From positions 1 to 64,000 of the forward strand of contig NZ_QMEL01000002.1 in assembly GCF_003390885.1 (NCBI RefSeq): a stretch of DNA of 64,000 bases. The letters run 5' to 3'. Positions 18,903 to 27,513 of the stretch are shown piece after piece; position 1 is the first letter of the stretch, and every line of letters starts with the position of its first letter. The DNA comes from Pelagibacterium sediminicola (GTDB lineage Bacteria; Pseudomonadota; Alphaproteobacteria; Rhizobiales; Devosiaceae). Under the pieces are notes generated by a model. It was given only the letters and a program-made list of their open reading frames with translations. It was not told the DNA's origin and made no database searches. The position numbers and the translations under genes are program-made.

Positions 18903-20387
18903 ATGTTCTCGATCAAAACCATCCGCCGCAACTGGTTTTCCAATATCCGCGCCGACATTCTCGCCGGCATCGTCGTGGCGCTTGCCCTCATTCCCGAAGC
19001 CATCGGCTTCTCGATCATTGCGGGCGTCGATCCGCGCGTGGGGCTTTATGCCTCGGTGATCATCGCCATCGTCATCTCATTTGCCGGCGGGCGGCCCGCC
19101 ATGATCTCGGCGGCGACCGCCGCAACAGCAGTACTGTTCGGCGCACTCGTGCGTGACCATGGACTGCAATACCTTCTGGCCGCCACCATTCTCGCGGGCA
19201 TCATCCAGATCGTCGCGGGGTGGTTGCGCATCGGCTATGTCATGCGGTTCGTTTCCCGTTCGGTGATGACCGGTTTCGTCAACGCGCTCGCCATCCTGAT
19301 CTTCATGGCGCAACTGCCCGAGTTGATCGGGGTGACGTGGGAAACCTACGCGCTGATCGCGGCGGGGCTCGCCATCATCTACCTTTTCCCAAGGATCACC
19401 ACGGCGGTCCCCTCCCCGCTCGTGTGCATCCTCGTTCTCACCGCGCTTGCGCTTGCCCTGGGCATCGATATCCGCACGGTCGCCGATCTGGGAGAATTGC
19501 CCGATGCGTTGCCGATCCTGCTGTTTCCCGACATTCCACTCAATCTCGAAACGCTCTGGATCATCCTGCCGACTTCGATCGCGGTTGCCGCCGTGGGGTT
19601 ACTCGAAAGCCTCCTCACCGCCTCGATCGTCGATCAGATGACCGACACGAGCAGCGACAAGAACCGGGAGAGCATCGGCCAGGGTATCGCCAATATCGCC
19701 AGCGGCCTTTTCGGCGGCATGGCCGGATGCGCGATGATCGGGCAGTCCGTCATCAACGTCAAGTCAGGCGGACGCACGCGGCTTTCGACCTTCACCGCCG
19801 GAGCGTTTCTTTTGTTCCTGCTGATGGTGCTCGGCGACCTGGTGGGCTTCATCCCGATGCCCGCGCTGGTGGCCATCATGATCATGGTGTCGATCGGCAC
19901 CTTTAGCTGGACCTCGCTGGCCGATCTTCGCCACCATCCCCGCCGGTCGAGCCTTGTCATGCTCGCGACCGTTATAACGGTCGTGGGCACGCAGAACCTG
20001 GCGCTGGGGGTTGGTGTGGGCGTATTGCTCTCGGGTATCTTCTTTGCCTGGAAGGTCGCGCAGATTTTCCGCGTCACGACCACGTTGTCAGAAGACGGAA
20101 AGCATCGGCGCTACCTCGTCGAGGGCCAGATATTCTTTGCCTCGGCGGACGATTTCCTTTCGGCCTTCGATTTCGGCGAGGCGCTGGAAAGCGTCATCAT
20201 CGATGTCGGCAAAGCCCATATCTGGGACCTGACGGGGGTCAACGCCATCGACAAGGCCGTGCTCAAATTCCGCAAGACGGGAACCGAGGTCGAGGTCGCG
20301 GGGCTCAACGACGCCAGCGCCACTATCATGGATCAACTCGCCATGCACGACCGGCCGAACGCGATGGAAAAGGTGCTCGGCCACTGA
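18903..20387 (+). CDS. SulP-family inorganic anion transporter with STAS domain
   Basis: About 494 residues. The N-terminal ~380 residues are highly hydrophobic with the SulP/SLC26 pattern ([20 protein letters not shown] near the start, then GLYASVI and [13 protein letters not shown]). The C-terminal ~100 residues form a STAS domain ([20 protein letters not shown]), which regulates transport from the cytoplasm. Members carry sulfate, bicarbonate, chloride or other anions; the substrate cannot be chosen here. ATG 18903 is preferred over an in-frame GTG two codons upstream. The gene converges with the ask gene of the ectoine operon, stops being 7 nt apart. Confidence 0.87.
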   Translation: MFSIKTIRRNWFSNIRADILAGIVVALALIPEAIGFSIIAGVDPRVGLYASVIIAIVISFAGGRPAMISAATAATAVLFGALVRDHGLQYLLAATILAGIIQIVAGWLRIGYVMRFVSRSVMTGFVNALAILIFMAQLPELIGVTWETYALIAAGLAIIYLFPRITTAVPSPLVCILVLTALALALGIDIRTVADLGELPDALPILLFPDIPLNLETLWIILPTSIAVAAVGLLESLLTASIVDQMTDTSSDKNRESIGQGIANIASGLFGGMAGCAMIGQSVINVKSGGRTRLSTFTAGAFLLFLLMVLGDLVGFIPMPALVAIMIMVSIGTFSWTSLADLRHHPRRSSLVMLATVITVVGTQNLALGVGVGVLLSGIFFAWKVAQIFRVTTTLSEDGKHRRYLVEGQIFFASADDFLSAFDFGEALESVIIDVGKAHIWDLTGVNAIDKAVLKFRKTGTEVEVAGLNDASATIMDQLAMHDRPNAMEKVLGH

Positions 20388-20394
20388 CTGTCAA

Positions 20395-21837
20395 TCAGGC
20401 GGCGTGCTTGACGGCGACGGGCCTGTCGTCTCTTTCTACCAGCCCTCTGTGCAGAGCGATCACGGCTGCATCGAAATCATCCTCTTCGACCACCACCTGG
20501 AGATCGACCTTGCGCACCATGTCGGTGATGCCCACCGGCTCGATCCCCGCCAGGTCGAGGGCCTCGATGGCACGCGAGAGGATGCGGACGCCGGAAAGGT
20601 CGCGGCCGATCGCCGATACTACGGCGAGCTTGCGCAGCGTGGTCGTTGCGGAGGGGAAGGACTGGGCGAGATCGGTTTCCACCCGCCGGATCGCCTTCAT
20701 CGACCCTTTGAGATAATGGGTGATGGTGTTGGCGTTCGAGGTTTTTGAAATGATCGAGACCTTGTGCCGCGTCAGCGCGGCGAGAATGCCCGCGTCATAG
20801 CCCTTTACGCCCACCATGTCCTGATCGTAGAACTCGAGCGCAAAGACATTGTTGAGCCCGGTCACGATCTCCGCGCCCGGCCTTTTGGGCGCCAGATCGC
20901 TCATAATCACTGTGCCGGGGTGTTCCGGCTCGAACGCATTGGTGACGCGCAGCGGGATTCCTGCCTGCCGCAGCGATTTGGCGGCGCGGGGATGGATCGC
21001 TTCCATTCCCATGTTGGAAAGCTGGTCAGCCACATCATAGTTGGTTTCCCCAATGACCCGCACCTTGTCGGCGCCCACGAGCCGGGGGTCCGCAGAGGAC
21101 AGATGGAATTCCTTGTGGATGATCGCCTCCGCCGCGCCGGTGACGACGGCGACCCGCGAAAGCGTAACCTCCGAATAGCCCCGGTCATAAGTCTCGATCA
21201 GTTGTTCGGTGCACTGCGCGTAACCGGTGACGATAGGCAATTCGCGGGACATATCTATCTGCTCGAACTGTCGGGCGATGTGCTCATCGAGCGGCAAGGC
21301 ACCATCCTGGCGCCAGCCCGTCAGGTCCACGAAGCGGGCGTTGACGCCATGCTGGCTCAGCATCAGCGCGGTGTTGAATGCCGACTGCGCCTCTCCCAGC
21401 GCCGAAAGCATTTCACGCACCGTCAGGAGATGGGATTCGAGCTGGAAATGGCCGAATGAGCAGAGCCGGGACAGATCGACAAGACATGAGCGCACGCCTT
21501 CGATCCGCTCGCGGATGAAGCGGTCGGCTTCCTCGCGCCTTGCAGGATCGGGAAAGATATCGGCGTTCTTTTGCTCCATCTTCAAAGCGACCGCCGAAAG
21601 GGCCTCGCTCCATTGGGACCCGCCCTCGGCGCTCGCGAACAGCCCGTAAACACCGGCCTCGCCGGACTTCTTGTGCTCAAGGAGCAAGTCGGTCATCCCT
21701 GCATAGGCTGAAACGACAAAAATCCGGTTGTAGAGTTCTGGGCCCTTGCGCTGGCCGATGAATATGGTGTCGAGCAGTTCATGGCTGCGCGACATGGATG
21801 TCCCGCCGATCTTTTCCACGGTGTGGGGGTGTTGCAT
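20395..21837 (-). CDS. ask: Ectoine-pathway aspartate kinase (Ask_Ect)
   Basis: 480 residues, phosphorylating L-aspartate at the first step towards aspartate semialdehyde, the precursor of ectoine. The N-terminus has the aspartokinase signature KIGGTSM, and paired ACT domains occupy the C-terminal third (for example KVSIISKTSNANTI and LAVVSAIGRDLSG). The specialised Ask_Ect form found at the end of ect operons differs from housekeeping LysC and is thought to escape feedback control by lysine and threonine. It starts 44 nt after ectD and is the last gene of the operon. Confidence 0.92.
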   Translation of the reverse strand: MQHPHTVEKIGGTSMSRSHELLDTIFIGQRKGPELYNRIFVVSAYAGMTDLLLEHKKSGEAGVYGLFASAEGGSQWSEALSAVALKMEQKNADIFPDPARREEADRFIRERIEGVRSCLVDLSRLCSFGHFQLESHLLTVREMLSALGEAQSAFNTALMLSQHGVNARFVDLTGWRQDGALPLDEHIARQFEQIDMSRELPIVTGYAQCTEQLIETYDRGYSEVTLSRVAVVTGAAEAIIHKEFHLSSADPRLVGADKVRVIGETNYDVADQLSNMGMEAIHPRAAKSLRQAGIPLRVTNAFEPEHPGTVIMSDLAPKRPGAEIVTGLNNVFALEFYDQDMVGVKGYDAGILAALTRHKVSIISKTSNANTITHYLKGSMKAIRRVETDLAQSFPSATTTLRKLAVVSAIGRDLSGVRILSRAIEALDLAGIEPVGITDMVRKVDLQVVVEEDDFDAAVIALHRGLVERDDRPVAVKHAA

Positions 21838-21881
21838 CGTCGATTTGTCTCTGGTGATTTTGGGTATCTGTGCCGAACGGC

Positions 21882-22808
21882 CTATTGGATGGGACCGGAA
21901 ACGATCTCGATCGGTCCCTGAGGGTCACGGCTGGAAAGAAATGCCGGACGCGGCTTGTTGGCCGCATAGGGCGCTTCGAGCCGGTTGGACCAGGCATTGT
22001 AAACGAAAAAGGCATTCGAGCGCGGGAACGGAGTAATGTTGCCGTTCGAGCCGTGCATTGTGTTGCTGTCGAAAAGGATGACCGTGCCCGCCTTGCCCGA
22101 GGCGTATTCGATGCCGAATTTCTGCGCCATGTGCGTCAAAGCGTCTGGGCTCGGCACACCCACTTCCTGCTTGCGAAGCGAGGATTCGTGGTTGTTGTCC
22201 GGTGTTTCTCCGGCGCAGGAGACATAGTGCATATGCGAACCGGGCATCAGCATCAGCGGCCCGTTGAGCGCATCATTGTCGGTAAGGAGCACCGAGGCCG
22301 AAATCGCCCGCATATGCGGCATGCCATCTTCGGCGTGCCAGGTCTCGAAATCCGAATGCCAGTAGAATTCCTTGCCGGTAAAGCCGGGCTTGTAGTTCAG
22401 CCGGCTCTGATGAAGATAAAGATCGTCATCGAGAAGAAATCTGACTTTTCCGGCGATCCGCTCGTCGCGCGCCATGCGGTTGAACAGAGCGCTTTCGTCT
22501 TCAAGACGGAAAATGGTGCGCACCGCCTCGGAACCGGGTTCGGTCACGACATTATCGGCGCTGAGCTGCACGCTGCCCGACCGCAGACGGCGCGATTCTT
22601 CCTGAAGCCGGGCGACCTCACCGGGCGAAAAAACGCTCTTGAGGATGAGAAAGCCCTTTTTCTCGAACTCTTCGGTCTGGGCGCGGGTAAGCGGCGCTTC
22701 GGGGGTCCATTTGCCCCAGAACACCGGGTCCTTGCGCTCTTGCCAGGCTTCCTGGGTCTGCCGGGTGGGGTACGCGTCCGATCGGGGATGAGCTGCGGAA
22801 AGTGTCAT
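21882..22808 (-). CDS. ectD: Ectoine 5-hydroxylase (EctD)
   Basis: 308 residues; Fe(II)/2-oxoglutarate dioxygenase of the PhyH superfamily converting ectoine to 5-hydroxyectoine in the cytoplasm. Visible family features are KKGFLILKSVFSPGEV near residue 50, the metal-binding HSDFETWHAEDGMPHMRAIS block (the EctD signature) and PGSHMHYVS with a further conserved His. The distal His lies in FDSNTMHGSNGN. Length matches the family (~300). It starts 38 nt downstream of ectC, so hydroxyectoine production is co-transcribed with ectoine synthesis. Confidence 0.95.
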   Translation of the reverse strand: MTLSAAHPRSDAYPTRQTQEAWQERKDPVFWGKWTPEAPLTRAQTEEFEKKGFLILKSVFSPGEVARLQEESRRLRSGSVQLSADNVVTEPGSEAVRTIFRLEDESALFNRMARDERIAGKVRFLLDDDLYLHQSRLNYKPGFTGKEFYWHSDFETWHAEDGMPHMRAISASVLLTDNDALNGPLMLMPGSHMHYVSCAGETPDNNHESSLRKQEVGVPSPDALTHMAQKFGIEYASGKAGTVILFDSNTMHGSNGNITPFPRSNAFFVYNAWSNRLEAPYAANKPRPAFLSSRDPQGPIEIVSGPIQ

Positions 22809-22846
22809 TGCTTCCTCTAATCGTTGGTCATGGATCAGGCCGGGTC

Positions 22847-23248
22847 TCAGGCGTTTTGTTCAAGTTCCCCGGCTGGTGCGTAGGAGCCGTCCTCGCGGTG
22901 CACTTCGGTGCCGGTGACGGGGGGATTGAAGCAGCACGCCAGCACCAGTTCGTCGCTTGCCGAAAGCCTGTGGCGGTCGTTCCTGTCGAGGGCATACATC
23001 ACGCCGGGCCGGATCTGGTAGGTCTTGCCGGTATCGAGGTCCTCGATCTCGCCATGGCCCGAAATGCAATAAACGCTCTCGAAATGGTGCTTGTAGTGGA
23101 ACTCGTGGGTGGTGCCCGGCGCGATGCGGGTAATGTGGAAGGAAAAGCCCATTCCATCACCGGCCAGCAGCAGGCGGGTGGAATCCCACCCGTTGGCTGT
23201 AACGAGCCTTTCGCCCTTGCGGGCTTCCTCGAGGTCGCGAACAATCAT
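22847..23248 (-). CDS. ectC: L-ectoine synthase (EctC)
   Basis: 133 residues, the expected size. It is a cupin that cyclises N-gamma-acetyl-L-2,4-diaminobutyrate to ectoine. The start [12 protein letters not shown] is the conserved EctC beginning and has AGGAG in front; an open frame extends further upstream but overlaps ectB, so it is rejected. Cupin features include [19 protein letters not shown] and the tail region [19 protein letters not shown]. Gap to ectB is 16 nt. Confidence 0.96.
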   Translation of the reverse strand: MIVRDLEEARKGERLVTANGWDSTRLLLAGDGMGFSFHITRIAPGTTHEFHYKHHFESVYCISGHGEIEDLDTGKTYQIRPGVMYALDRNDRHRLSASDELVLACCFNPPVTGTEVHREDGSYAPAGELEQNA

Positions 23249-23264
23249 GGTCGTCTCCTGATCC

Positions 23265-24548
23265 TTATTCGGCTGCGACGTGCGAAACATCGTTGGCAAG
23301 AATTGCCTCGAACGCATCTTCGATGATGTCGAGCCCCTGGTCCAGTTGCGCGATGTCGATGGTCAGCGGGCACAGCACCTTGACCACCTCGTCATGGCTC
23401 CCCGACGTCTCGATGATCAGGCCGTTGTCGAAGCATTGCTCGCAGATCGCGGCGGCGACTTCGCCGCTTTCGGCGTTGATGCCCATCATCATGCCGCGGC
23501 CGCGCAGGCTGAGATCGTGTTGGGAGGCGATGGCGCCAAGGCGCAGTTTGAGGTGCTCGCCCTTGGCCTTGACCGATTTGCTGAACGTTTCATCGCGCCA
23601 GAACTTTTCCAGCGCGATGCGCGCCGTCACAAACGCATGATTGTTGCCCCGGAAGGTGCCGTTGTGTTCGGCCGGCGTCCAGATATCGTATTCGGGCTTG
23701 ATCAGCGTCAGCGCAAGGGGCAGCCCCATTCCCGACAAGGACTTGGCCTGGGTAACGATGTCGGGGGAAAGGCCGAACTCCTCGAAGGAAAAGAACGAAC
23801 CCGTGCGTCCGCACCCCGCCTGGATATCGTCGATGATGAAGAGCGCGTCGTGTTTTCTGGCGATGGCCTCGATCTTTTTTAGCCATTCGGGCGACGCGGC
23901 ATTGAGGCCACCCTCCCCCTGAACCGGCTCGACGAGGATCGCGGCGGGCGCATCGACGCCCCCCGAGGGGTCGCCAAGCATCCGGTCCAGCATCTCGGCG
24001 GTATCGATTTCGGGTCCGAAATAGCCATCGAACGGTGCATGGTAGACGCCGTTGAGGTCGATACCGCCGCCATTGCGCTTGCCCGCATTACCGGTCGCCG
24101 CCAGAGCGCCCAGCGTCATGCCGTGGAACCCGTTGGTGAACGCGATGATATTGGAGCGGCCCTTGACCTTGCGAGCCAGCTTGAGCGCGGCCTCGACGGC
24201 GTTGGTCCCGGTGGGACCGGTGAACATGAGCTTGTAGTCCATGCCGCGCGGCTTGAGGATGATGTCCTCATAGGCGGCAAGGAACTGCTCCTTGGCATCG
24301 GTGAACATATCGAGCCCGTGGGCGATGCCATCGGCGGTGACGTAATCGACCAGGGCCGCCTGCATGTCGGGATCGTTGTGGCCATAATTGAGCGAGGAGC
24401 AGCCGGCCAGAAAATCGATATAGGCCTTGCCATCCTCGGAAAAGATCGTTGCGCCTTTCGCCTTGTTGAACAGTTTTGGGAAGCTGCGCGAATAGGAGCG
24501 CACCTCGCTCTCCATGCGGTCGAACGTGGTGGTTTTGTCGTTTGTCAT
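23265..24548 (-). CDS. ectB: L-2,4-diaminobutyrate aminotransferase (EctB)
   Basis: 427 residues, PLP-dependent class III aminotransferase making 2,4-diaminobutyrate from aspartate semialdehyde and glutamate. Start [19 protein letters not shown] is typical and has GGAGAC upstream. Further family marks are [15 protein letters not shown] (phosphate cup), [14 protein letters not shown] (PLP-contacting Asp) and [13 protein letters not shown] (Schiff-base Lys). The first committed enzyme of the ectoine branch; preceded by ectA with a 67-nt gap. Confidence 0.96.
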   Translation of the reverse strand: MTNDKTTTFDRMESEVRSYSRSFPKLFNKAKGATIFSEDGKAYIDFLAGCSSLNYGHNDPDMQAALVDYVTADGIAHGLDMFTDAKEQFLAAYEDIILKPRGMDYKLMFTGPTGTNAVEAALKLARKVKGRSNIIAFTNGFHGMTLGALAATGNAGKRNGGGIDLNGVYHAPFDGYFGPEIDTAEMLDRMLGDPSGGVDAPAAILVEPVQGEGGLNAASPEWLKKIEAIARKHDALFIIDDIQAGCGRTGSFFSFEEFGLSPDIVTQAKSLSGMGLPLALTLIKPEYDIWTPAEHNGTFRGNNHAFVTARIALEKFWRDETFSKSVKAKGEHLKLRLGAIASQHDLSLRGRGMMMGINAESGEVAAAICEQCFDNGLIIETSGSHDEVVKVLCPLTIDIAQLDQGLDIIEDAFEAILANDVSHVAAE

Positions 24549-24615
24549 GCACTGTCTCCTTTGGGGGACGGCGGGAAGAGGGATGAGGGGAAGGCGGTTT
24601 TGCATAGTTGCGGCT

Positions 24616-25176
24616 TCAGGCGACTTCGCGCAGGGGAAGCGTTTCGCGCTCGAAGGGGCCGATCGTTACGAGAAATTCGGTATCGTGCTTGCCTGCGAAG
24701 TGATCGTCGCGCCGGAAATAAGGCTTGCGCACAAGATCGGCGTCGAGCGTTTCGGCAACCGATCCGAACAGCGCCCATGAGGGGCGGTTGTCGCTCGTGA
24801 TTGTCGATTGTATTCGGCGGATGCCGGCACAGACACGGCGGGCGAGAACGGCGTTGATGAGCCGCTTGGCCAGCCCCCGTCCGCGCGCCTTTTCGGCGAC
24901 GCAGACCTGCCAGACAAAATAGGTATCGGGATGTTCGGGCGCGATATAACCCGAGAGCCACCCCACGATCTCGCCATCGATTTCGGCGATCGCGCAGGTC
25001 GAAGCGAAATGGCTGCACTGGAGCAGATTGCAATACATCGAATTGTCGTCGAGCGAGGCCGTATCGGCCACCAGTTGCCAGACAGTCGCGCCATCTTCGC
25101 GCCTTGGGCTGCGAATCGTGATTGCCGCGAGGGGCGTTGCGGGGGTGTGGGGGGTGCTCGCTGTGGCGAGTTCCAT
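24616..25176 (-). CDS. ectA: L-2,4-diaminobutyrate N-gamma-acetyltransferase (EctA)
   Basis: 186 residues of the GNAT fold. It acetylates diaminobutyrate with acetyl-CoA, the middle step of ectoine synthesis. Typical EctA segments: RSPRREDGATVWQLV, LDDNSMYCNLLQCSHF, and the acetyl-CoA loop VAEKARGRGLAKRLI. GGAGGACTC precedes the start by ~6 nt. It is the first gene of ectABCD-ask, transcribed from the promoter at 25203-25231, and divergent from the MarR regulator gene. Confidence 0.96.
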   Translation of the reverse strand: MELATASTPHTPATPLAAITIRSPRREDGATVWQLVADTASLDDNSMYCNLLQCSHFASTCAIAEIDGEIVGWLSGYIAPEHPDTYFVWQVCVAEKARGRGLAKRLINAVLARRVCAGIRRIQSTITSDNRPSWALFGSVAETLDADLVRKPYFRRDDHFAGKHDTEFLVTIGPFERETLPLREVA

Positions 25177-25202
25177 CTGAGTCCTCCGGTTTCGGTTGCG
25201 TG

Positions 25203-25231
25203 ATAGTTAGATCGATCTAACTAATTGTCAA
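25203..25231 (-). promoter_or_regulatory. Predicted ectA promoter with embedded EctR operator
   Basis: On the minus strand a consensus -35 box TTGACA (25231-25226) is followed after 16 nt by a -10-like TAACTA (25209-25204). A perfect 20-bp palindrome, TAGTTAGATC plus its mirror, fills 25204-25223, so a bound dimer would cover the spacer and the -10 box. The palindrome ends 27 nt before the ectA start codon. EctR-type MarR repressors are known to act at the ect promoter in methylotrophs; binding here is inferred. Confidence 0.7.
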
Positions 25232-25262
25232 CGCTGAAATGACTGCGACATGGCACCCGATA

Positions 25263-25297
25263 CGCCTGTATCGCCCGATAGATGGGCGATACAGGCG
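25263..25297. promoter_or_regulatory. 14-bp-arm dyad in the ectA-ectR spacer
   Basis: Perfect inverted repeat CGCCTGTATCGCCC / GGGCGATACAGGCG around a 7-nt GATAGAT loop. No T-run follows on either strand, so a terminator is unlikely. It lies upstream of the ectA -35 box and could be a binding site for a second regulator, such as an osmotic activator, or an RNA hairpin in an ectR leader. Confidence 0.5.
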
Positions 25298-25350
25298 CTA
25301 AAAATAATTTATGAAGGACATGTGGACTGTCCAATCGCCACACACGATAG

Positions 25351-25364
25351 TTAGTATAAGCTAA
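25351..25364 (+). promoter_or_regulatory. Second candidate EctR site before ectR
   Basis: TTAG-6nt-CTAA repeats the outer half-sites of the palindrome at the ectA promoter (there TTAG-ATCGAT-CTAA, 25207-25220). A -10-like TATACT follows at 25372-25377, so this could be an autoregulatory operator. The match is short, hence modest confidence. Confidence 0.45.
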
Positions 25365-25424
25365 ATGGTTTTATACTTGTATGCGGGAGAGGGCTTGGGA
25401 ACGGCGGCTGGGAAAGATAAGAGG

Positions 25425-25949
25425 ATGAAAGACGTTTTTCTGGAGCCAGACCGCGCCGTGCAAGCCTCGACAAAGACCGCTCTCTCGGCGTTGCGCAAAA
25501 TACTGCGCAAGACCGAGCTCAATTCAAAAGCCCTGATGCGCGAAACCGGTCTGACGCCGTCGCAACTGGTGTTCATGCAGCTTCTCGACGATGGCGCGGA
25601 GCATACCGCAGGCGCGGTCGCCACGCGCATGGGAATCACCCAGGCCACCACCACCGCGCTCATTCACAAGCTCGAGGCGCTGGGCATGGTGATCCGGCGC
25701 AGGGGCGAAGCCGACCGGCGGCAGGTGTGGCTCAGCCTGACCGACAAGGGCCGCGAAATGCTCGACATCGCTCCCGACGGGGCACACGCACAGTTTCACG
25801 CAGAATTTTCAAAACTCGCCGAATGGGAGCAGTTGATGCTTATCTCGGCGCTCGAGCGCGTGGCCGCGATGCTGGGCGCGGAAGATGAAGCGGCTGCGGT
25901 CCTCACATCTGACGCGGTTCTTGCCCCTCGCACCGAAAAGGACATTTGA
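25425..25949 (+). CDS. ectR: MarR-family regulator of ectoine genes (EctR)
   Basis: 174 residues from ATG 25425; an open frame back to ATG 25365 would start right on top of the putative operator, so the shorter form is preferred. Winged-helix MarR features are TPSQLVFMQLLDDG, GAVATRMGITQATTTALIHKLEALGMV (recognition helix) and RRRGEADRRQVWLSLTDKGREML (wing and following helix). Divergently placed against ectABCD-ask, as EctR is in many halophilic proteobacteria, where it represses ect at low salinity. The two TTAG-N6-CTAA sites between the genes fit self-regulation and control of ectA. Confidence 0.88.
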   Translation: MKDVFLEPDRAVQASTKTALSALRKILRKTELNSKALMRETGLTPSQLVFMQLLDDGAEHTAGAVATRMGITQATTTALIHKLEALGMVIRRRGEADRRQVWLSLTDKGREMLDIAPDGAHAQFHAEFSKLAEWEQLMLISALERVAAMLGAEDEAAAVLTSDAVLAPRTEKDI

Positions 25950-26309
25950 ACCCCGGCTTGACGGCGCGCTCTCTCCGATGCAGGCGGCGGCGTCGCAGGT
26001 GCAGATGCTCATCGCGCGCAAGGAAACCGACCCGGCGTCAACCACGAGATCATCCAGAACGGGGCGACCGGAGAAGTGCTGTTCGACTTTCTCGTCAGCG
26101 ACCTCGGCGCCGACCCGATCGTGGTCGAGTGGAATGCCTATCGCTATATGCCGCTCTCCGAGGGTGAGGGCGTCGCCCTGTTCGCGGTCAGCCGCCGCAG
26201 CTATGGCGAGGAAGGGGCCCGCAATTTTCTCGGCGGGCTGGGCGCGGTACGCAGCGAAGCGATCGCCACCCTTGCCACGTTCGATGCTCCGATGGTCAGC
26301 ATCCCCTGA
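25946..26309 (+). pseudogene. Frame-broken small gene after ectR
   Basis: Protein-like sequence is spread over different frames. A stretch MQAAASQVQMLIARKE starting at 25978 reads in one frame; then, from about 26035, NHEIIQNGATGEVLFDFLVSDL ... VEWNAYRYMPLSEGEGV ... APMVSIP reads in another and stops at 26309. A TTG at 25946 overlaps the ectR stop. Together this looks like one small gene of ~110 codons, of unknown function, damaged by one or more indels. A sequencing error or two separate short genes cannot be excluded. Confidence 0.45.
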
Positions 26310-26315
26310 GGGGGT

Positions 26316-26344
26316 GGAGGCCGCGGGAATTGCCTGCGGCCTCC
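26316..26344 (+). terminator. Intrinsic-terminator-like hairpin
   Basis: GGAGGCCGC pairs with GCGGCCTCC, extended by three inner pairs including one wobble, with a short AATTG loop. It is followed by TTGTTC on the plus strand and lies between the convergent ends of the frame-broken gene and proX (stop 26363), so it may stop transcription from either side. Confidence 0.5.
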
Positions 26345-26362
26345 TTGTTCAAAGCAGCCGTT

Positions 26363-27385
26363 TTAGCTGGCGGCGCGAGCCGTTTCGAGCCAGCCGTCGA
26401 CGGCGGCGCGGTTGTCCTCGATCCACTGGGCGGCCTGCGCCTCGATGTCGTCGTCACCCTCGTTCATCGCCGCGTTCTGGGCGAAGATGTCGGTGAGCGG
26501 GATTTCGACGGCGTCGAGCAGCGCGCCGACCGCGGGGTTCTCATCAAGGAACGCCGAGTTGATCACGGGCACGATGTCGTTGGCCGGGAAGCCCAGCATG
26601 CACGGATCGTTGACGCAGCCTTCGACGCCGTCGAGCGTTGCTGCATCGGCCAGGTCCATCAGGTCCTCGGGGAGATCGACCTCGGGCACCTCGATCCACA
26701 TCACGTCCTCGCCCGGGACGAGTTCGTTGACCGTCCAGTTCGGGGTCCAGGTGTAAAAGAGGATATGTTCCCCAGACTCATAGGCCGCAACGGCATCCGC
26801 CATGGAGGCGGAATAGCCGGCCTTGATGAGATTGACGTGGTCGTGCAGGTCATAGGCGTTCATGTGGTGGTCGATATTGATCTCGCACCCCCAGCCCGGC
26901 GGGCAGGCGACCATGTCGGCGAGCCCATCGCCATTGCGGTCGAAGGCGGCCTTGACGTCATCGCGCTTGAAATCTTCCAGCGAGGTGATGCCAAATTCCT
27001 CGACGGCGGCCTTGTCGACCAGATAGCCCTCAAGCGCCCCGCCGCGCGCGACCGCGCCGACGATCTCGGCGCCTTCGCCGAACACCGGTTCATAGGTATT
27101 GTGCAGAGGGAACCAGCCATCGACCCACAGCGTCACGTCGCCCTGGGCGACCGACTGGTAAAAGGGCGGATTGTCGAGCGTAATGGCCGGATCGACGTCA
27201 TAGCCCAGTTCCTGAAGCAACTGACGGTAGATTTCGGTGTGGAACCAACCGGTATCCCAGGTCGGCTGCGCCATGGTGATCGAAACGCCCTCGCCCGGAT
27301 TGTCCTGGGCGAGGGCAGCGACCGGCATGGTGCTCACGAGAGCGGCAGCCGACAGTGTTGCAAGGAAATTCTTGAGACGGAACAT
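26363..27385 (-). CDS. proX: Glycine-betaine ABC transporter substrate-binding protein
   Basis: 340 residues beginning with a Sec signal peptide (MFRLKNFLATLSAAALVSTMPVAALAQ, cleavage near residue 27). The mature part resembles the ProX/OpuAC family: ITMAQPTWDTGWFHTEIYRQLLQELGY, then VTLWVDGWFPLHN with aromatic residues of the kind that cage the quaternary ammonium group. GGAGAC precedes the start. It is the third gene of an ATPase-permease-binding protein set, so it should deliver betaine or a similar osmolyte from the periplasm. Substrate specificity is inferred from family and from the ectoine operon next door. Confidence 0.88.
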   Translation of the reverse strand: MFRLKNFLATLSAAALVSTMPVAALAQDNPGEGVSITMAQPTWDTGWFHTEIYRQLLQELGYDVDPAITLDNPPFYQSVAQGDVTLWVDGWFPLHNTYEPVFGEGAEIVGAVARGGALEGYLVDKAAVEEFGITSLEDFKRDDVKAAFDRNGDGLADMVACPPGWGCEINIDHHMNAYDLHDHVNLIKAGYSASMADAVAAYESGEHILFYTWTPNWTVNELVPGEDVMWIEVPEVDLPEDLMDLADAATLDGVEGCVNDPCMLGFPANDIVPVINSAFLDENPAVGALLDAVEIPLTDIFAQNAAMNEGDDDIEAQAAQWIEDNRAAVDGWLETARAAS

Positions 27386-27513
27386 GATGTTTTTGTCTCC
27401 TCTTCTTTTGGTTTTCAGATGGACGGGACGAGGCCCCGCCATACGAAGCCGGCGCTACGAGCGCGGCAACAGAAGCGGCGGCAATGGCGCCGCCGCATCA
27501 TCGAAAGGCGGGG

